Positions 1-8,412 of a stretch of 22,920 nucleotides of DNA are shown here, in pieces. The stretch's first letter is position 1. Each line of letters begins with the position of its first letter. A model generated the notes under the pieces. The model made no database searches, had not been told where the DNA came from, and saw only the letters and a program-made list of their open reading frames with translations. The translations under genes were made by a program, and so were the position numbers. This stretch comes from an uncultured Collinsella sp. (GTDB lineage: Bacteria; Actinomycetota; Coriobacteriia; Coriobacteriales; Coriobacteriaceae), in NCBI GenBank assembly GCA_902493615.1, contig CABUQK010000016.1, positions 1 through 22,920 of the forward strand, given 5' to 3'.

Positions 1-3000
1 GCGATGAGGCCCTCGATAAAGGTCTCGGCGTTGAACACGTTTGCCACGTTGCGCTTCGACGCACCGATCGCACGTAGGATGCCGATCTCCTTCTTGCGCT
101 CCAGTACGCTGATGTACGTGATGATGCCGATCATGATGGAGCTCACCACCAGACTGATACTCACGAATGCGATGAGCACCAAGCTGATGGTGTTCACGAT
201 GTCGGTCACCGAACCCATGATGATGCCCATGTAGTCGGTGTACGAGATTGTCTGCTCATCGTGGCCGGCGGCTTTGACCTGCTTGTTATACGCATCGATG
301 CGATCGAGTACGCGCTCCTTGGCCTCAAAGTCACGCGGGAAAATCTTGACCGAGATGGGGTCTGCCTCATCCGCATAGCCCAACGTGGTCAGATTGTTGT
401 CGTAGGTGAGCTTCGATGCCTTGGCATAGCTCATCATGAGCGAACTCAGGTCCTCGGCGTCCATGTTGAAGTGAATGGCATTGGCAAAGGCGCTCGCATC
501 CACACGCATAGCGCTCGCCAGGTTGGCAAAACTCGAAGACATCTGCGTCGCCATCTGGTCCATAAGCCCTGCCGCGCCCGCCTTGAGCTGGGATGATACC
601 GTCGCCGCAATCTGATCGCTGATCGACTTCATCACCTGATCCATAGCCTGCTGCAGATACGGAGCCAGCTGCTTTTGCACATAGTCGGTCATCGCCTGTT
701 GCAGGCGCTCGGCCAGGGCATCGCCACCGAGGGCCTTGAGCTGAGCCAGGTATTGCTGGGCTGCGTCATCATTCTCAAGATACGTCGAGAATGCGGCAGC
801 GAGCTTTGATGCGTCCTTAAGATCTTCGGGCGACAGCGCCTTAAACTGATCAGACTGCAAAAAGCCCTCAAACAGCTGGTTGGCTAGTGTTCCCACCTGC
901 TGCATTTGCTCGGGTGTGAGTTCCAGACCGTCAAAGATACCCGAGAAATCTGGGGTTGGCGCTTTTGCCATGATGTCGCTGAAGTCGATGTCCTTGCCAA
1001 CGCCCGAAAGGTCAATGTCCAGCCCCGACAGATCGATGCCGGAAAGGTCCATACCGCCGGCGACACCCGAGAGCGCAGACGTATCGAACGAGAACGCGCT
1101 CTTGAGCGCCGCCTCGTCCACACTGAACATGCTGCCCAGATCCACGCCTTGCTTGGCCTCGCCTTGCAGTTCGTCGAAGGTTTTGCCCGTAAAGACATCC
1201 GTCTCGGGGTGGTCGAGTTGCTCCTGCACAATCTGCGAATTTGCGGCGCGCTCCATAAGCTGGCGAGTCAGCGCATGCGTGTAGGCAATGCTCGGGGACA
1301 ACGCGCTCGCGTTGGCGGTCTCGTTGGGTCGCACCACGCCCACAATGTGCACGTCGATACCGTCGGCAACCTTGGCGGCCATAAAGTCGGTGTCGCCAGA
1401 CATATCGGTCCATATGCCAGTCTCTTCGTTTTTGCGATACGCATCGGCCGGCGACAGCACCTTAAACGTCGTGGACAGCGCATCGTCGTAGGTAAATTCG
1501 GTGCCGGTCTCGGGCGTTTCGACCCCACCGTCAGCCGTCATAGCGCTGTTTACCAGATCGTTGAGCTCATTGATATCCAGCGCGCCGATGCTGTAGAGCG
1601 TGTAGTCACCCACCGTACCGCGGCTCGAAAGCACCATCACGGCTTCGTTGGCAGACGTGGGCCAATGACCGGCGACGACATCGTACTGGCTGTCGAGCAG
1701 ACTCTGGTCGTCGATCATCTCGTTAAAGACCGAGGTTCCCATGGATTCCATGCTCACCGTTGCCGCCGAGCTCGCGCCTCCGCTCATGGCCTCGGTCATG
1801 GCGTTGGGCACCAGCCGGACAGGCTTCTCATCGCCCTTGCCCGCACGATAGACAACCGGCGTCACGCCGTAGCCGTACTGGATAGCGTTGACTTCTTTAT
1901 CGATGCCGTCGCCGCCGCCGTCAAGCCATGCCTTAAAGCTCGTCATATCGTTAGATTTAACACTTGCGAACATATCCTTTACGGCTGTGACCACGGGAAT
2001 CTTATCGGTCCCCTTAGCCTTGCCACCGATGGCGTCATCGGACGAGCCCTCGCCCTTGGATGCCTCCTCATCGGTAGCCCCCTGCCCGCCCATCATGGAC
2101 GACAGGTCGTAGTCCTGCTTGGAGATCGTAAGCGGGTAACTCGAGAGCGTATCCTCCTCGACCTTTTTGATGTAATTGTTCACGCCATTGGACAGCGCCA
2201 GAATCGCCGCGATACCGATAATGCCAATCGAGCCCGCAAAGGCAGTCATGGCCGTACGGCCCTTTTTGGTCATAAGGTTGCGGGCAGAAAGCCCCAGCGC
2301 CGTCACAAAGCTCATCGAGGTTTTGCGCGTAGGCTTGGCCTCGCGGCGCGTGGCGTCAGCGACATCGAAAGAATCGGAATCGTCGGTGATCTTGCCGTCC
2401 GCCAGGTTGACGATGCGCGTGGCGTATTGGTACGCCAGCTCGGGATTGTGCGTGACCATAATAACCAGACGGTCGCGCGCCACGTCCTTGAGCAGGTCCA
2501 TGACCTGTACGGATGTCGTTGAATCCAAAGCGCCGGTCGGCTCGTCTGCCAGCACAATCTCGGGATCATTAATCAGGGCGCGGGCGATGGCCACGCGCTG
2601 CATCTGTCCGCCCGAAAGCTGACCCGGGCGCTTGTTAACGTGCTCGCCCAGGCCGACTTTCTCCAACGCCTCGCGCGCACGCTGACGGCGCTCGGCATGC
2701 CCCACGCCCGTGAGCGTGAGCGCCAGCTCCACGTTTTCCAAAATGGTCTGATGCGGAATGAGGTTATAGCTCTGGAACACAAAACCGATGCGGTTGTTGC
2801 GGTAGGCATCCCAATCGCGATCGTGAAAGTCCTTGGTCGATATGCCGTCGATCAGCAAGTCACCGGAATCGAAATGATCGAGCCCACCGATAACGTTGAG
2901 CATCGTAGTTTTGCCCGAGCCCGAGGGACCCAGAATGGCCACGAACTCGTTATCGCGAAAAGACAGGCTTACGTTGTCGAGCGCCACCTGCGTAAACGAC

Positions 3001-3041
3001 TGCGTAACGTACCTTTTGCAAATTCCTTTGAGCTCCAACAT
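1..3041 (-). CDS. MacB/FtsX-type ABC transporter, fused ATPase-permease (3' end outside window)
   Basis: One open frame of 1013 codons runs from the ATG at 3041-3039 off the left edge. AGGAGAGG (complement of 3051-3058) lies 9 bases upstream. Residues 1 to about 225 form an ABC ATPase: Walker A GPSGSGKTT at 38-46, signature LSGGQ near 141, Walker B VLADEPTGALDS near 160-170, and a switch histidine in VTHNPE. A first membrane segment follows at about 262-283 (GSIGIIGIAAILAL). A very large outside domain spans about 285-940, and an FtsX segment begins near 944, with ERKKEIGILRAIGASKRNV typical of MacB/FtsX permeases. One or two more membrane helices are expected beyond the window. Family members move or sense lipoproteins, peptides or antibiotics at the membrane, or transmit mechanical force; the substrate here is unknown. 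The outside domain is Ala/Ser/Asp-rich and carries short DLSG repeats near residues 657-680. Long antisense frames across it are shadows. Confidence 0.93.
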   Translation of the reverse strand, partial: MLELKGICKRYVTQSFTQVALDNVSLSFRDNEFVAILGPSGSGKTTMLNVIGGLDHFDSGDLLIDGISTKDFHDRDWDAYRNNRIGFVFQSYNLIPHQTILENVELALTLTGVGHAERRQRAREALEKVGLGEHVNKRPGQLSGGQMQRVAIARALINDPEIVLADEPTGALDSTTSVQVMDLLKDVARDRLVIMVTHNPELAYQYATRIVNLADGKITDDSDSFDVADATRREAKPTRKTSMSFVTALGLSARNLMTKKGRTAMTAFAGSIGIIGIAAILALSNGVNNYIKKVEEDTLSSYPLTISKQDYDLSSMMGGQGATDEEASKGEGSSDDAIGGKAKGTDKIPVVTAVKDMFASVKSNDMTSFKAWLDGGGDGIDKEVNAIQYGYGVTPVVYRAGKGDEKPVRLVPNAMTEAMSGGASSAATVSMESMGTSVFNEMIDDQSLLDSQYDVVAGHWPTSANEAVMVLSSRGTVGDYTLYSIGALDINELNDLVNSAMTADGGVETPETGTEFTYDDALSTTFKVLSPADAYRKNEETGIWTDMSGDTDFMAAKVADGIDVHIVGVVRPNETANASALSPSIAYTHALTRQLMERAANSQIVQEQLDHPETDVFTGKTFDELQGEAKQGVDLGSMFSVDEAALKSAFSFDTSALSGVAGGMDLSGIDLSGLDIDLSGVGKDIDFSDIMAKAPTPDFSGIFDGLELTPEQMQQVGTLANQLFEGFLQSDQFKALSPEDLKDASKLAAAFSTYLENDDAAQQYLAQLKALGGDALAERLQQAMTDYVQKQLAPYLQQAMDQVMKSISDQIAATVSSQLKAGAAGLMDQMATQMSSSFANLASAMRVDASAFANAIHFNMDAEDLSSLMMSYAKASKLTYDNNLTTLGYADEADPISVKIFPRDFEAKERVLDRIDAYNKQVKAAGHDEQTISYTDYMGIIMGSVTDIVNTISLVLIAFVSISLVVSSIMIGIITYISVLERKKEIGILRAIGASKRNVANVFNAETFIEGLI

Positions 3042-3187
3042 GGACGGCAACCTCTCCTGCGCAGGCACCCTGCCCGCTCTCCCCCGCCGTTCGTATTCGA
3101 CGCGTTTGTCCTACTCTATCCCCATTTTTCACCGACACCAGTGAGGAATGTAGGGAACCGCATCAAAAAACGAACGGGACAGCGCCC

Positions 3188-3213
3188 AAAAAAGAGGCCC
3201 CAAGTGGGGCCTC
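3188..3213 (-). terminator. Rho-independent terminator of the redox operon
   Basis: GAGGCCCC (3194-3201) pairs perfectly with GGGGCCTC (3206-3213) across a 4-base loop. Six A residues at 3188-3193 read as a U-tract on the minus strand. It lies about 80 bases past the stop of the TlpA-like gene and upstream of the next minus-strand gene (the ABC transporter at 3041), so it separates the two units. Confidence 0.85.
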
Positions 3214-3293
3214 TATATGGTGGAGATTATCTTGAAAGGCAGCAGACTACTCCGCACAGCGGTGCACGATCATCGCCATGCTTTACGCGTTTT

Positions 3294-4265
3294 CTACTGC
3301 TCGCTATTCGCAATCGCCTGGTCGATAAGCTTGTCGAGCGCTGCGCGCTGCTCAGCGGAGCTGATGGCGCCCACGATGGGCTCCCCTACGATGTTGCCAT
3401 TCTGATCGATGACATACGTTGTCGGGAACGAGAACAAATTTGACGTGAACTTACCGGCCTCGCTATCCGACTTGAACCAGACGTTCTTATATGTCACGCC
3501 CTTCTTGCTCAGCACGTCCTTGGCATCTGCAATCTCGCCCTTGTTGCCATCGAGCGTAAAGGAATTGACGCCCACGACCTGGCCGCCCTTCTCGGCAAGC
3601 TCCTGATTCAGCTTCTCAAGATCGCCCAGCTCGCCCACGCACGGCTTGCAAGTAGTGAACCAGAAGTTCATGACGGTGACCTTGTTCTTAGAGAACAGCT
3701 CGTCGCTGTTCACGTCGTTGCCATCCAGGTCCTTGCCCGTAAAGCTGGGGAACTTCGTCGCCTCGTTCGAAGCATTGGCACCAGCCGTCATGCCAGCGGT
3801 CGAAGCGTCGACGCTCTCGCCTGCACTCGGCGTGCTTCCACAGCCGGGGAACTCCTTCTCCAGGCTCTCGAGCTTGTCCTCGATCTCCTTGATCTGCTGT
3901 GCACCGGCCTTGAGCGTCTTGAGCTCATCCGCCGTGAACTCATCCTTGGCGCCGTCGATGGTCTTGAGCAGGAAATCGCCGTAATTGCTGCCGTCCTCAA
4001 TCATTGCCGAGTCTTTATTTGCCGCATTGAATACCTTTTCCCACAGCGCGTTATCACTCGAAAAGATCTCGTTCTCCTTCTGCATGAGCTTCGCATACAG
4101 CTCGGCGGCCTCGTCGGCATTGGCCGGCTTCTGCGCAGTGAGTTCTGCGATCTTAGGATCGGAGCTCGCAGATTCGCTCGCATTGCCGCCAGGTGCCGAG
4201 CACGCCACAAGACACAAGGCCAGCACCGGCACCATAAACAGGGCCGCAATCTTAGAAAGCTTCAT
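3294..4265 (-). CDS. TlpA/ResA-like thioredoxin-fold lipoprotein
   Basis: Predicted lipid-anchored thiol-disulfide oxidoreductase of 323 residues on the outer face of the membrane. The start is the second of two nearby ATGs: GGAGG sits 7 bases from it but only 1 base from the upstream ATG at 4271. A signal peptide ends in the lipobox LVAC (Cys22). Residues 25-165 are a charged, probably helical domain of unknown role with a lone Cys (PGCGS). The thioredoxin fold follows: FWFTTCKPC gives the active pair Cys206/Cys209, and the cis-proline is in SFPTTYVID (Pro281). TlpA/ResA proteins reduce outside disulfides with electrons from a membrane partner. That partner is plausibly the iron-sulfur protein encoded just upstream, since no CcdA/DsbD gene is visible. 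It is the last gene of a three-gene operon and is followed by a terminator. The fold is firm; the partner is inferred. Confidence 0.9.
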   Translation of the reverse strand: MKLSKIAALFMVPVLALCLVACSAPGGNASESASSDPKIAELTAQKPANADEAAELYAKLMQKENEIFSSDNALWEKVFNAANKDSAMIEDGSNYGDFLLKTIDGAKDEFTADELKTLKAGAQQIKEIEDKLESLEKEFPGCGSTPSAGESVDASTAGMTAGANASNEATKFPSFTGKDLDGNDVNSDELFSKNKVTVMNFWFTTCKPCVGELGDLEKLNQELAEKGGQVVGVNSFTLDGNKGEIADAKDVLSKKGVTYKNVWFKSDSEAGKFTSNLFSFPTTYVIDQNGNIVGEPIVGAISSAEQRAALDKLIDQAIANSEQ

Positions 4266-4294
4266 AGTCATTCCTCCGTTTTGTCGAAGCTTGT

Positions 4295-5197
4295 TTACTT
4301 TTTATCGGCAGTCAAGGGAAGCTTTTCCGCCGACACATCCAGGCCATAGCGATAGCTGATGGCATCGACGGGGCAGGCCCCAATGCACTTTCCGCACCGG
4401 ATACATTCGGCATGATTGGGCGCGCGGACCACATCAACGTCCATCTGACAAACCCTTGAACCCTTGCCGCACGAGACGCATTTGCACGCGTCGACCTGAA
4501 TCCCCAACAAGGACACCTTATTCATGAGCGCATAGAATGCGCCGAGCGGGCAAATCCATTTGCAGAAGGGGCGATAGAACAAAACGCTCAGCACTACCAC
4601 GGCAATGAGAACGACAAGTTTCCAAGTAAAGAGCTGTCCCAACGCAGATCGAATGCCGGCATTGGCAATGGCCAGCGGAATGGCGCCCTCGAGCACGCCC
4701 TGCGGACAGATGTACTTACAAAAGAACGGGTCGCCCATGCCCACGTCGTTAACCACCAAGACGGGTAGCAGCACCACGGCAAACAGCAACACGACGTACT
4801 TGATGTACGTGAGCGGCTTGAGCTTTTTTGTCGAAAGCTTTTTGCCGGGAATCTTATGAAGCAGCTCCTGCAGCCAGCCAAACGGGCACAGAAAGCCGCA
4901 TACAAAGCGTCCCAGCAGCACGCCGAGCAAAATGAGCGTACCGGTAACATAGTAAGAAAAGTTGAACTTGGATGAACCTACCACCGACTGGAACGACCCG
5001 ATGGGGCACGCACCCGATGCCGCGGGGCACGAATAGCAGTTAAGTCCAGGCACGCAGACGGTTTTTCCCGCGCCCTGATAGATGCCGCCTTTGGCAAAGT
5101 TTGGCAGGTGAATGTTGGTGACGAGCGTCGCCGCCGCCTGAATGAATCCGCGAAATCGAGCCAAAACATGCGACGCAGTGTTTTCTCTTTTATCCAA
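4295..5197 (-). CDS. NapH-like membrane 4Fe-4S polyferredoxin
   Basis: Predicted 300-residue integral membrane electron-transfer protein. The start is taken as the TTG at 5197, which overlaps the stop of the upstream small gene and has GGAG about 10 bases before it; the longer ATG frame from 5284 would read through that gene. An outward-facing cysteine group (C48, C54, C57, C64) comes first. Then come membrane segments with three CxxxCP motifs: CGFLCP (C100/C104), CKYICP (C160/C164) and CKWICP (C212/C216), the NapH/YccM hallmark. Two ferredoxin motifs follow at the C-terminus. The second is complete (C265, C268, C271, C275-Pro). The first has C240, C243 and C250, but Gly246 where the third ligand should be, plus an extra C238. 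Such proteins pass electrons from quinol or ferredoxin across the membrane. Here the likely acceptors are the CXXC peptide and the TlpA-like lipoprotein encoded on either side. Confidence 0.88.
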   Translation of the reverse strand: MDKRENTASHVLARFRGFIQAAATLVTNIHLPNFAKGGIYQGAGKTVCVPGLNCYSCPAASGACPIGSFQSVVGSSKFNFSYYVTGTLILLGVLLGRFVCGFLCPFGWLQELLHKIPGKKLSTKKLKPLTYIKYVVLLFAVVLLPVLVVNDVGMGDPFFCKYICPQGVLEGAIPLAIANAGIRSALGQLFTWKLVVLIAVVVLSVLFYRPFCKWICPLGAFYALMNKVSLLGIQVDACKCVSCGKGSRVCQMDVDVVRAPNHAECIRCGKCIGACPVDAISYRYGLDVSAEKLPLTADKK

Positions 5198-5336
5198 TTC
5201 CGATACACTCCAAGCACAGCCTAATCGCTTTGGCCAGCACGGCATCTGCCTCGCCACGCATAACGCCAAAGCACACCATGGCAATTCCGACGATCAACAA
5301 AGCGACCTGTACCACGGGTTTTACCGCTTTGAACAA
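5190..5336 (-). CDS. CD1871A-type CXXC membrane peptide (48 aa)
   Basis: A small gene beginning with TTG at 5336-5334. A strong AAGGAG (complement of 5345-5350) lies exactly 8 bases upstream, which decides the start. The peptide has one membrane helix (VVQVALLIVGIAMVCFGVM, residues 8-26), then RGEADAVLAKAIRLCLECIGIG, ending in a conserved CLEC (Cys41/Cys44) plus IGIG. This pattern matches the short CD1871A family of CXXC membrane peptides, known mainly from Clostridia and Coriobacteriia and usually next to 4Fe-4S membrane proteins and thioredoxin-like proteins. Its biochemical role is not established. The position suggests it relays electrons or thiol exchange between the polyferredoxin and the lipoprotein. 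Its TAA overlaps the TTG start of the polyferredoxin, implying coupled translation. Confidence 0.85.
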   Translation of the reverse strand: MFKAVKPVVQVALLIVGIAMVCFGVMRGEADAVLAKAIRLCLECIGIG

Positions 5337-5426
5337 CCTGACCACTCCTTTCGTTACGCGACCATTGGACCATATCGGCTATAAAATCCGTGTTAAGCGC
5401 GATTTGAAATGTGCAAGGAGACTGTT
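5337..5426. promoter_or_regulatory. Divergent promoter region between redox operon and two-component system
   Basis: Ninety bases separate the two outward-reading operons. On the plus strand TATAAA occurs at 5380-5385, about 40 bases before the regulator start, but no good -35 lies at the right distance (TTGGAC at 5365 is only 9 bases away). On the minus strand TTAACA, 16 bases, then TATGGT (about 5396 down to 5369) is a possible promoter. The exact elements are weak; the inference that both promoters lie here rests on gene orientation. Confidence 0.45.
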
Positions 5427-6101
5427 ATGCGTATTTTGATCGTCGAGGACGAGCGGGCGCTGTGCGACGCAATCGCGCGCAGCTTGCGGAACTTGGCGTA
5501 CAGTGTCGACTGCTGTCACGACGGACAGGAGGCGCTCGACCTACTGAACGTTGAGGCCTTCGACCTCGTGGTGCTCGACCTCAACCTTCCCCGTATCGAC
5601 GGCATGACCGTACTCAGGGAACTTAGGAAAACTGACTGTGAGACTAAGGTACTGATTCTGTCCGCACGTGGCGAAGTATCCGATAAAGTCGCCGGACTCG
5701 ATGCCGGCGCCAACGATTACCTTACCAAGCCGTTTCATCTTGACGAGCTTGCGGCAAGGATCCGCAGCCTTACCCTCAGGCGCTTTGCACAAAGCGGCAT
5801 AGTTTTAACCTGCGGAAAGCTTCGCTTTGACACCAAGGCGCGCATCGCTTCCGTGGACAGCGAGGCTTTATCTCTTACGCGCAAGGAAACGGGAATCTTG
5901 GAATACCTGATGCTTAATCAGGGGCGTCCGGTAAGTCAAGAGGAGCTTATCGAGCACGTTTGGGATAGCAGCGTGAACAGCTTTAGCAACGCAACCCGCG
6001 TTCATATCTCGTCACTCCGCAAAAAGCTGCGCAGCGCTTTGGGATACGACCCGATTCGCAATCGGATTGGAGAGGGCTACGTTATGGAGGATGGAGAATG
6101 A
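5427..6101 (+). CDS. OmpR/PhoB-family response regulator
   Basis: A 224-residue two-component regulator. The ATG at 5427 is chosen because AAGGAG (5415-5420) sits 6 bases before it; the in-frame ATG at 5409 lies upstream of that site. The receiver domain spans 1-115 with acidic residues Glu7/Asp8, phospho-acceptor Asp51 in VVLDLNLPRIDG, Ser79 in LSARG and Lys101 in TKPF. A winged-helix DNA-binding domain of OmpR type occupies about 130-222, with LTRKETGILEYLMLNQGRPVS, then VHISSLRKKL and the closing IGEGYVM. It overlaps the kinase gene by ATGA, so the two are co-translated and form a cognate pair. Targets cannot be read from the sequence; the divergent redox operon is one candidate by position. 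Confidence 0.95.
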   Translation: MRILIVEDERALCDAIARSLRNLAYSVDCCHDGQEALDLLNVEAFDLVVLDLNLPRIDGMTVLRELRKTDCETKVLILSARGEVSDKVAGLDAGANDYLTKPFHLDELAARIRSLTLRRFAQSGIVLTCGKLRFDTKARIASVDSEALSLTRKETGILEYLMLNQGRPVSQEELIEHVWDSSVNSFSNATRVHISSLRKKLRSALGYDPIRNRIGEGYVMEDGE

Positions 6102-7249
6102 AAGGGCTTTCGCTGCAATGGCGCATAACGATTATGACGGCACTGCTCACGTGTGCGGCGTGCGTGCTGACGAACTGCCTGGTCGGCTATACGGGCATGC
6201 GCTACATGGATGCCATCGGCAGTGACATCTCGGCCTTTAACGCAACCGGCGAAGATTCGCCCCAGGCGTTCGACCCGACGAAAGCGACCCCCGATGACAA
6301 GGTCACGATCGTCGTAAACGACGCACAGGAGTCTTTTGGCACGACGACCTGGTACATCACGGCTGGAGTCACACTCCTTGGCGGCGTGCTGGCATACTTT
6401 GTGAGCGGCCGTGCACTCAAACCGCTGCGGGCTTTTGCAGCCCAGGTTGAGCGCGTGCAGCCTGACAACCTAAGCGAAATCAGACTCAGTGAAGATGTGC
6501 CCACCGAGCTACAACGATGCAGCGCCTCTTTCAACGACATGATCGCCCGTCTTAGCGAAGGGTTCTCTGCGCAGCGTCAGTTTACCGGCAACGCGGCACA
6601 CGAGCTGCGCACCCCGCTCGCCCTTATGCAAGCACAGATTGAACTATTCATCTCTGAGCACTCCGGTTTGCAACCCGAAACAGCCGAGCTGCTCGGCCTG
6701 CTACAAGAACAAACCGAGCGCATGTCTCGAATGACCAAGGTATTGCTCGAGATGAGTGAGCTCCGCAGCGTTCCTTGCGAGGACGATGTTGAACTTGGCC
6801 CCTTGTCCGAAGAGGTCCTCACCGACCTTGCGCCACTTGCCGAGAATAAGGGCATAGCCCTCAATTGTGCTGGAGACGCTTTAGTAATCGGGAACGATGC
6901 GCTCCTCTATCGGCTGGTGTTCAACCTGGTCGAAAACGCCATCCGTTACAGCCGCTCCGGCTCGACTGTCAACGTCTCCATCAGCGACAGCGACAGCCAC
7001 GTGCTCCTGCGAGTCAAAGATGAGGGCCCGGGAATACCCAAGCAGTACCGAGAGAGCATCTTCCAGTCGTTCTTTCGTCTAGACAAATCCCGCAGCAGGG
7101 CATGCGGCGGCGCAGGACTCGGGCTAGCGCTTGTTTGGGAGATTGCAGCCCTACACGGCGGCACGGTAGAGGTCGAAGCAAGTTCCGAGAACGGGACTAC
7201 CATGCTCGTAAGCCTTCCAAAACGATCCGCAGCGTTAACCGAACAGTAA
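6098..7249 (+). CDS. Sensor histidine kinase, partner of the upstream regulator
   Basis: A 383-residue membrane kinase. The first membrane helix is at about 10-32 and the second at about 84-104; between them is a short outside loop of about 50 residues with no obvious binding fold. A HAMP-like linker (about 105-160) leads to the HisKA domain with the phosphorylated His168 in GNAAHELRTPLALMQ. The HATPase domain has the N box NLVENAIRYSRSG, G1 DEGPGIP, and G2 GGAGLGLALVWEIAALHGG. It is full length and intact. The ATG overlaps the regulator stop (ATGA), typical of co-expressed pairs. The small sensor loop resembles kinases that detect membrane or envelope stress, but the signal is unknown. Confidence 0.95.
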   Translation: MKGLSLQWRITIMTALLTCAACVLTNCLVGYTGMRYMDAIGSDISAFNATGEDSPQAFDPTKATPDDKVTIVVNDAQESFGTTTWYITAGVTLLGGVLAYFVSGRALKPLRAFAAQVERVQPDNLSEIRLSEDVPTELQRCSASFNDMIARLSEGFSAQRQFTGNAAHELRTPLALMQAQIELFISEHSGLQPETAELLGLLQEQTERMSRMTKVLLEMSELRSVPCEDDVELGPLSEEVLTDLAPLAENKGIALNCAGDALVIGNDALLYRLVFNLVENAIRYSRSGSTVNVSISDSDSHVLLRVKDEGPGIPKQYRESIFQSFFRLDKSRSRACGGAGLGLALVWEIAALHGGTVEVEASSENGTTMLVSLPKRSAALTEQ

Positions 7250-7276
7250 AACGAAAGGGGTCCCGAGCAACAGGGG

Positions 7277-7282
7277 TACAAT
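7277..7282 (+). promoter_or_regulatory. Possible -10 element for the LuxR-type gene
   Basis: TACAAT lies 35 bases before the ATG at 7317, in the 67-base gap after the kinase gene. No convincing -35 box is seen at the usual spacing, so this is a weak call. Confidence 0.3.
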
Positions 7283-7316
7283 TGCTGCATTGTTGCCACC
7301 TGATGGGAGATGGAAG

Positions 7317-8321
7317 ATGGACTGCGATGGCTACCCGCGCATTCCCATGCCGTTGATGTGCACTGCCTTTGTGCCGGGGCAGATTGACGCTGCGGTTACA
7401 AGCATTTCCGACCCCGATTCGCGCACCATCGCCACGGCAGAAGCGCTGTACTTTCGCGGACAGGCCACCCTCGCTGCCAAGACGGCACGCCCCTATCTTG
7501 ACGCCACCGACCCCGCACTGCGCTATTCCGCATGCCTTATCTGCGGATATGCCAGTCTGTCGCTCAATCGTATCGCCGATGCCCGCCGTTGCCTTGCGGG
7601 CATCCTCGATACGCCAACTGACGAGGAATCGCCCGCCGTCCACGCCACGCATATCCTATTCGCCTCCGCCGCGAGCGTCCTGCTGCACTTGCCTTCCCCG
7701 CATTCCGCCGAAGAGTTTTATCCGCTTGCGGCGCATCTGCCCGAAGGCCTGCGCCTGTTCGCCAGCTACGTGATGGCGCATGCCCTGTACCTGCGCGGCG
7801 AATATGGCCGCAGTCTGGGCATGGCGGAAAACGCCCTGATCATGAAACAGGGAAGTTATCCCATCTCGGAGCTGTTCCTGCACTTGTCGGCTTCCATGGC
7901 CTGCATGAGCCTCAAGGACATCGACACCGCAAAGGCACACTTCGGAGCCGCTTGGGACGTTGCGCGTCCCGACGGCCTTATCGAACTCATCGGCGAGCAC
8001 CACGGCCTTTTGCAGGGGCTTATCGAGGCGTGTCTAAAAACGCAATACCCTGACGACTTCGCACGCATCATCGAGATTACGTATCGATTCAGCTACGGCT
8101 GGCGGCGCATCCACAACCCCGATTCGGGCGAGGACGTGGCCGACGATCTAACGACCACGGAATTCACCATGGCCATGCTCGCCTGTCGCGGGTGGACCAA
8201 CGCCGAAATCGCACGCCATATGGGAGTATCGCCGGGTACCGTCAAAAACCGCCTATCAGGAGTGTATGCCAAGCTTGGTATCGGAACTCGCGCCGAGCTG
8301 GTCGCGCATATGTTGCGTTAG
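7317..8321 (+). CDS. LuxR-family transcriptional regulator with helical repeat N-terminus
   Basis: A 334-residue regulator. The ATG at 7317 has GGGAG 7 bases upstream; the longer frame from 7290 lacks a ribosome site. Residues 1-250 are Ala/Leu-rich paired helices of TPR-like character (for example ALYFRGQATLAAKTARPYL, ASYVMAHALYLRGEYGRSL) and likely bind a ligand or partner. The C-terminal 60 residues form a LuxR/GerE helix-turn-helix: LTTTEFTMAMLACRGWTNAE, then IARHMGVSPGTVKNRLSGVY. There is no receiver domain, so it is not an ordinary two-component regulator. It is followed in the same direction by a giant surface protein gene 157 bases away, a likely target, although a stem-loop and a palindrome lie between them. 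Confidence 0.9.
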   Translation: MDCDGYPRIPMPLMCTAFVPGQIDAAVTSISDPDSRTIATAEALYFRGQATLAAKTARPYLDATDPALRYSACLICGYASLSLNRIADARRCLAGILDTPTDEESPAVHATHILFASAASVLLHLPSPHSAEEFYPLAAHLPEGLRLFASYVMAHALYLRGEYGRSLGMAENALIMKQGSYPISELFLHLSASMACMSLKDIDTAKAHFGAAWDVARPDGLIELIGEHHGLLQGLIEACLKTQYPDDFARIIEITYRFSYGWRRIHNPDSGEDVADDLTTTEFTMAMLACRGWTNAEIARHMGVSPGTVKNRLSGVYAKLGIGTRAELVAHMLR

Positions 8322-8342
8322 CGGCCAGACTACCTGGCATAT

Positions 8343-8372
8343 CGAAAGCGTCCCGGGGGCCCGACGCTTTCG
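8343..8372 (+). terminator. Strong stem-loop after the LuxR-type gene
   Basis: CGAAAGCGTC (8343-8352) pairs perfectly with GACGCTTTCG (8363-8372), giving a 10-bp stem and a 10-base GC loop just past the LuxR-type stop. No T-run follows, so it may be a weak terminator, an mRNA-stabilising hairpin or an operator. Confidence 0.5.
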
Positions 8373-8412
8373 CACGCTCAAATTGGACATTTTGGCCATC
8401 GAACGGCACTAC

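Noticed and set aside
906..2522. 538-residue open frame on the plus strand
   Set aside because: It lies wholly antisense to the ABC transporter, whose frame has conserved ATPase and FtsX motifs. The frame is rich in Arg/His/Val as expected of a GC-rich shadow and has no recognisable domain.
5198..5284. Upstream extension of the polyferredoxin to an ATG at 5284
   Set aside because: It would overlap almost the whole CD1871A-type gene and has no ribosome site; the added residues look like frame-shifted sequence.
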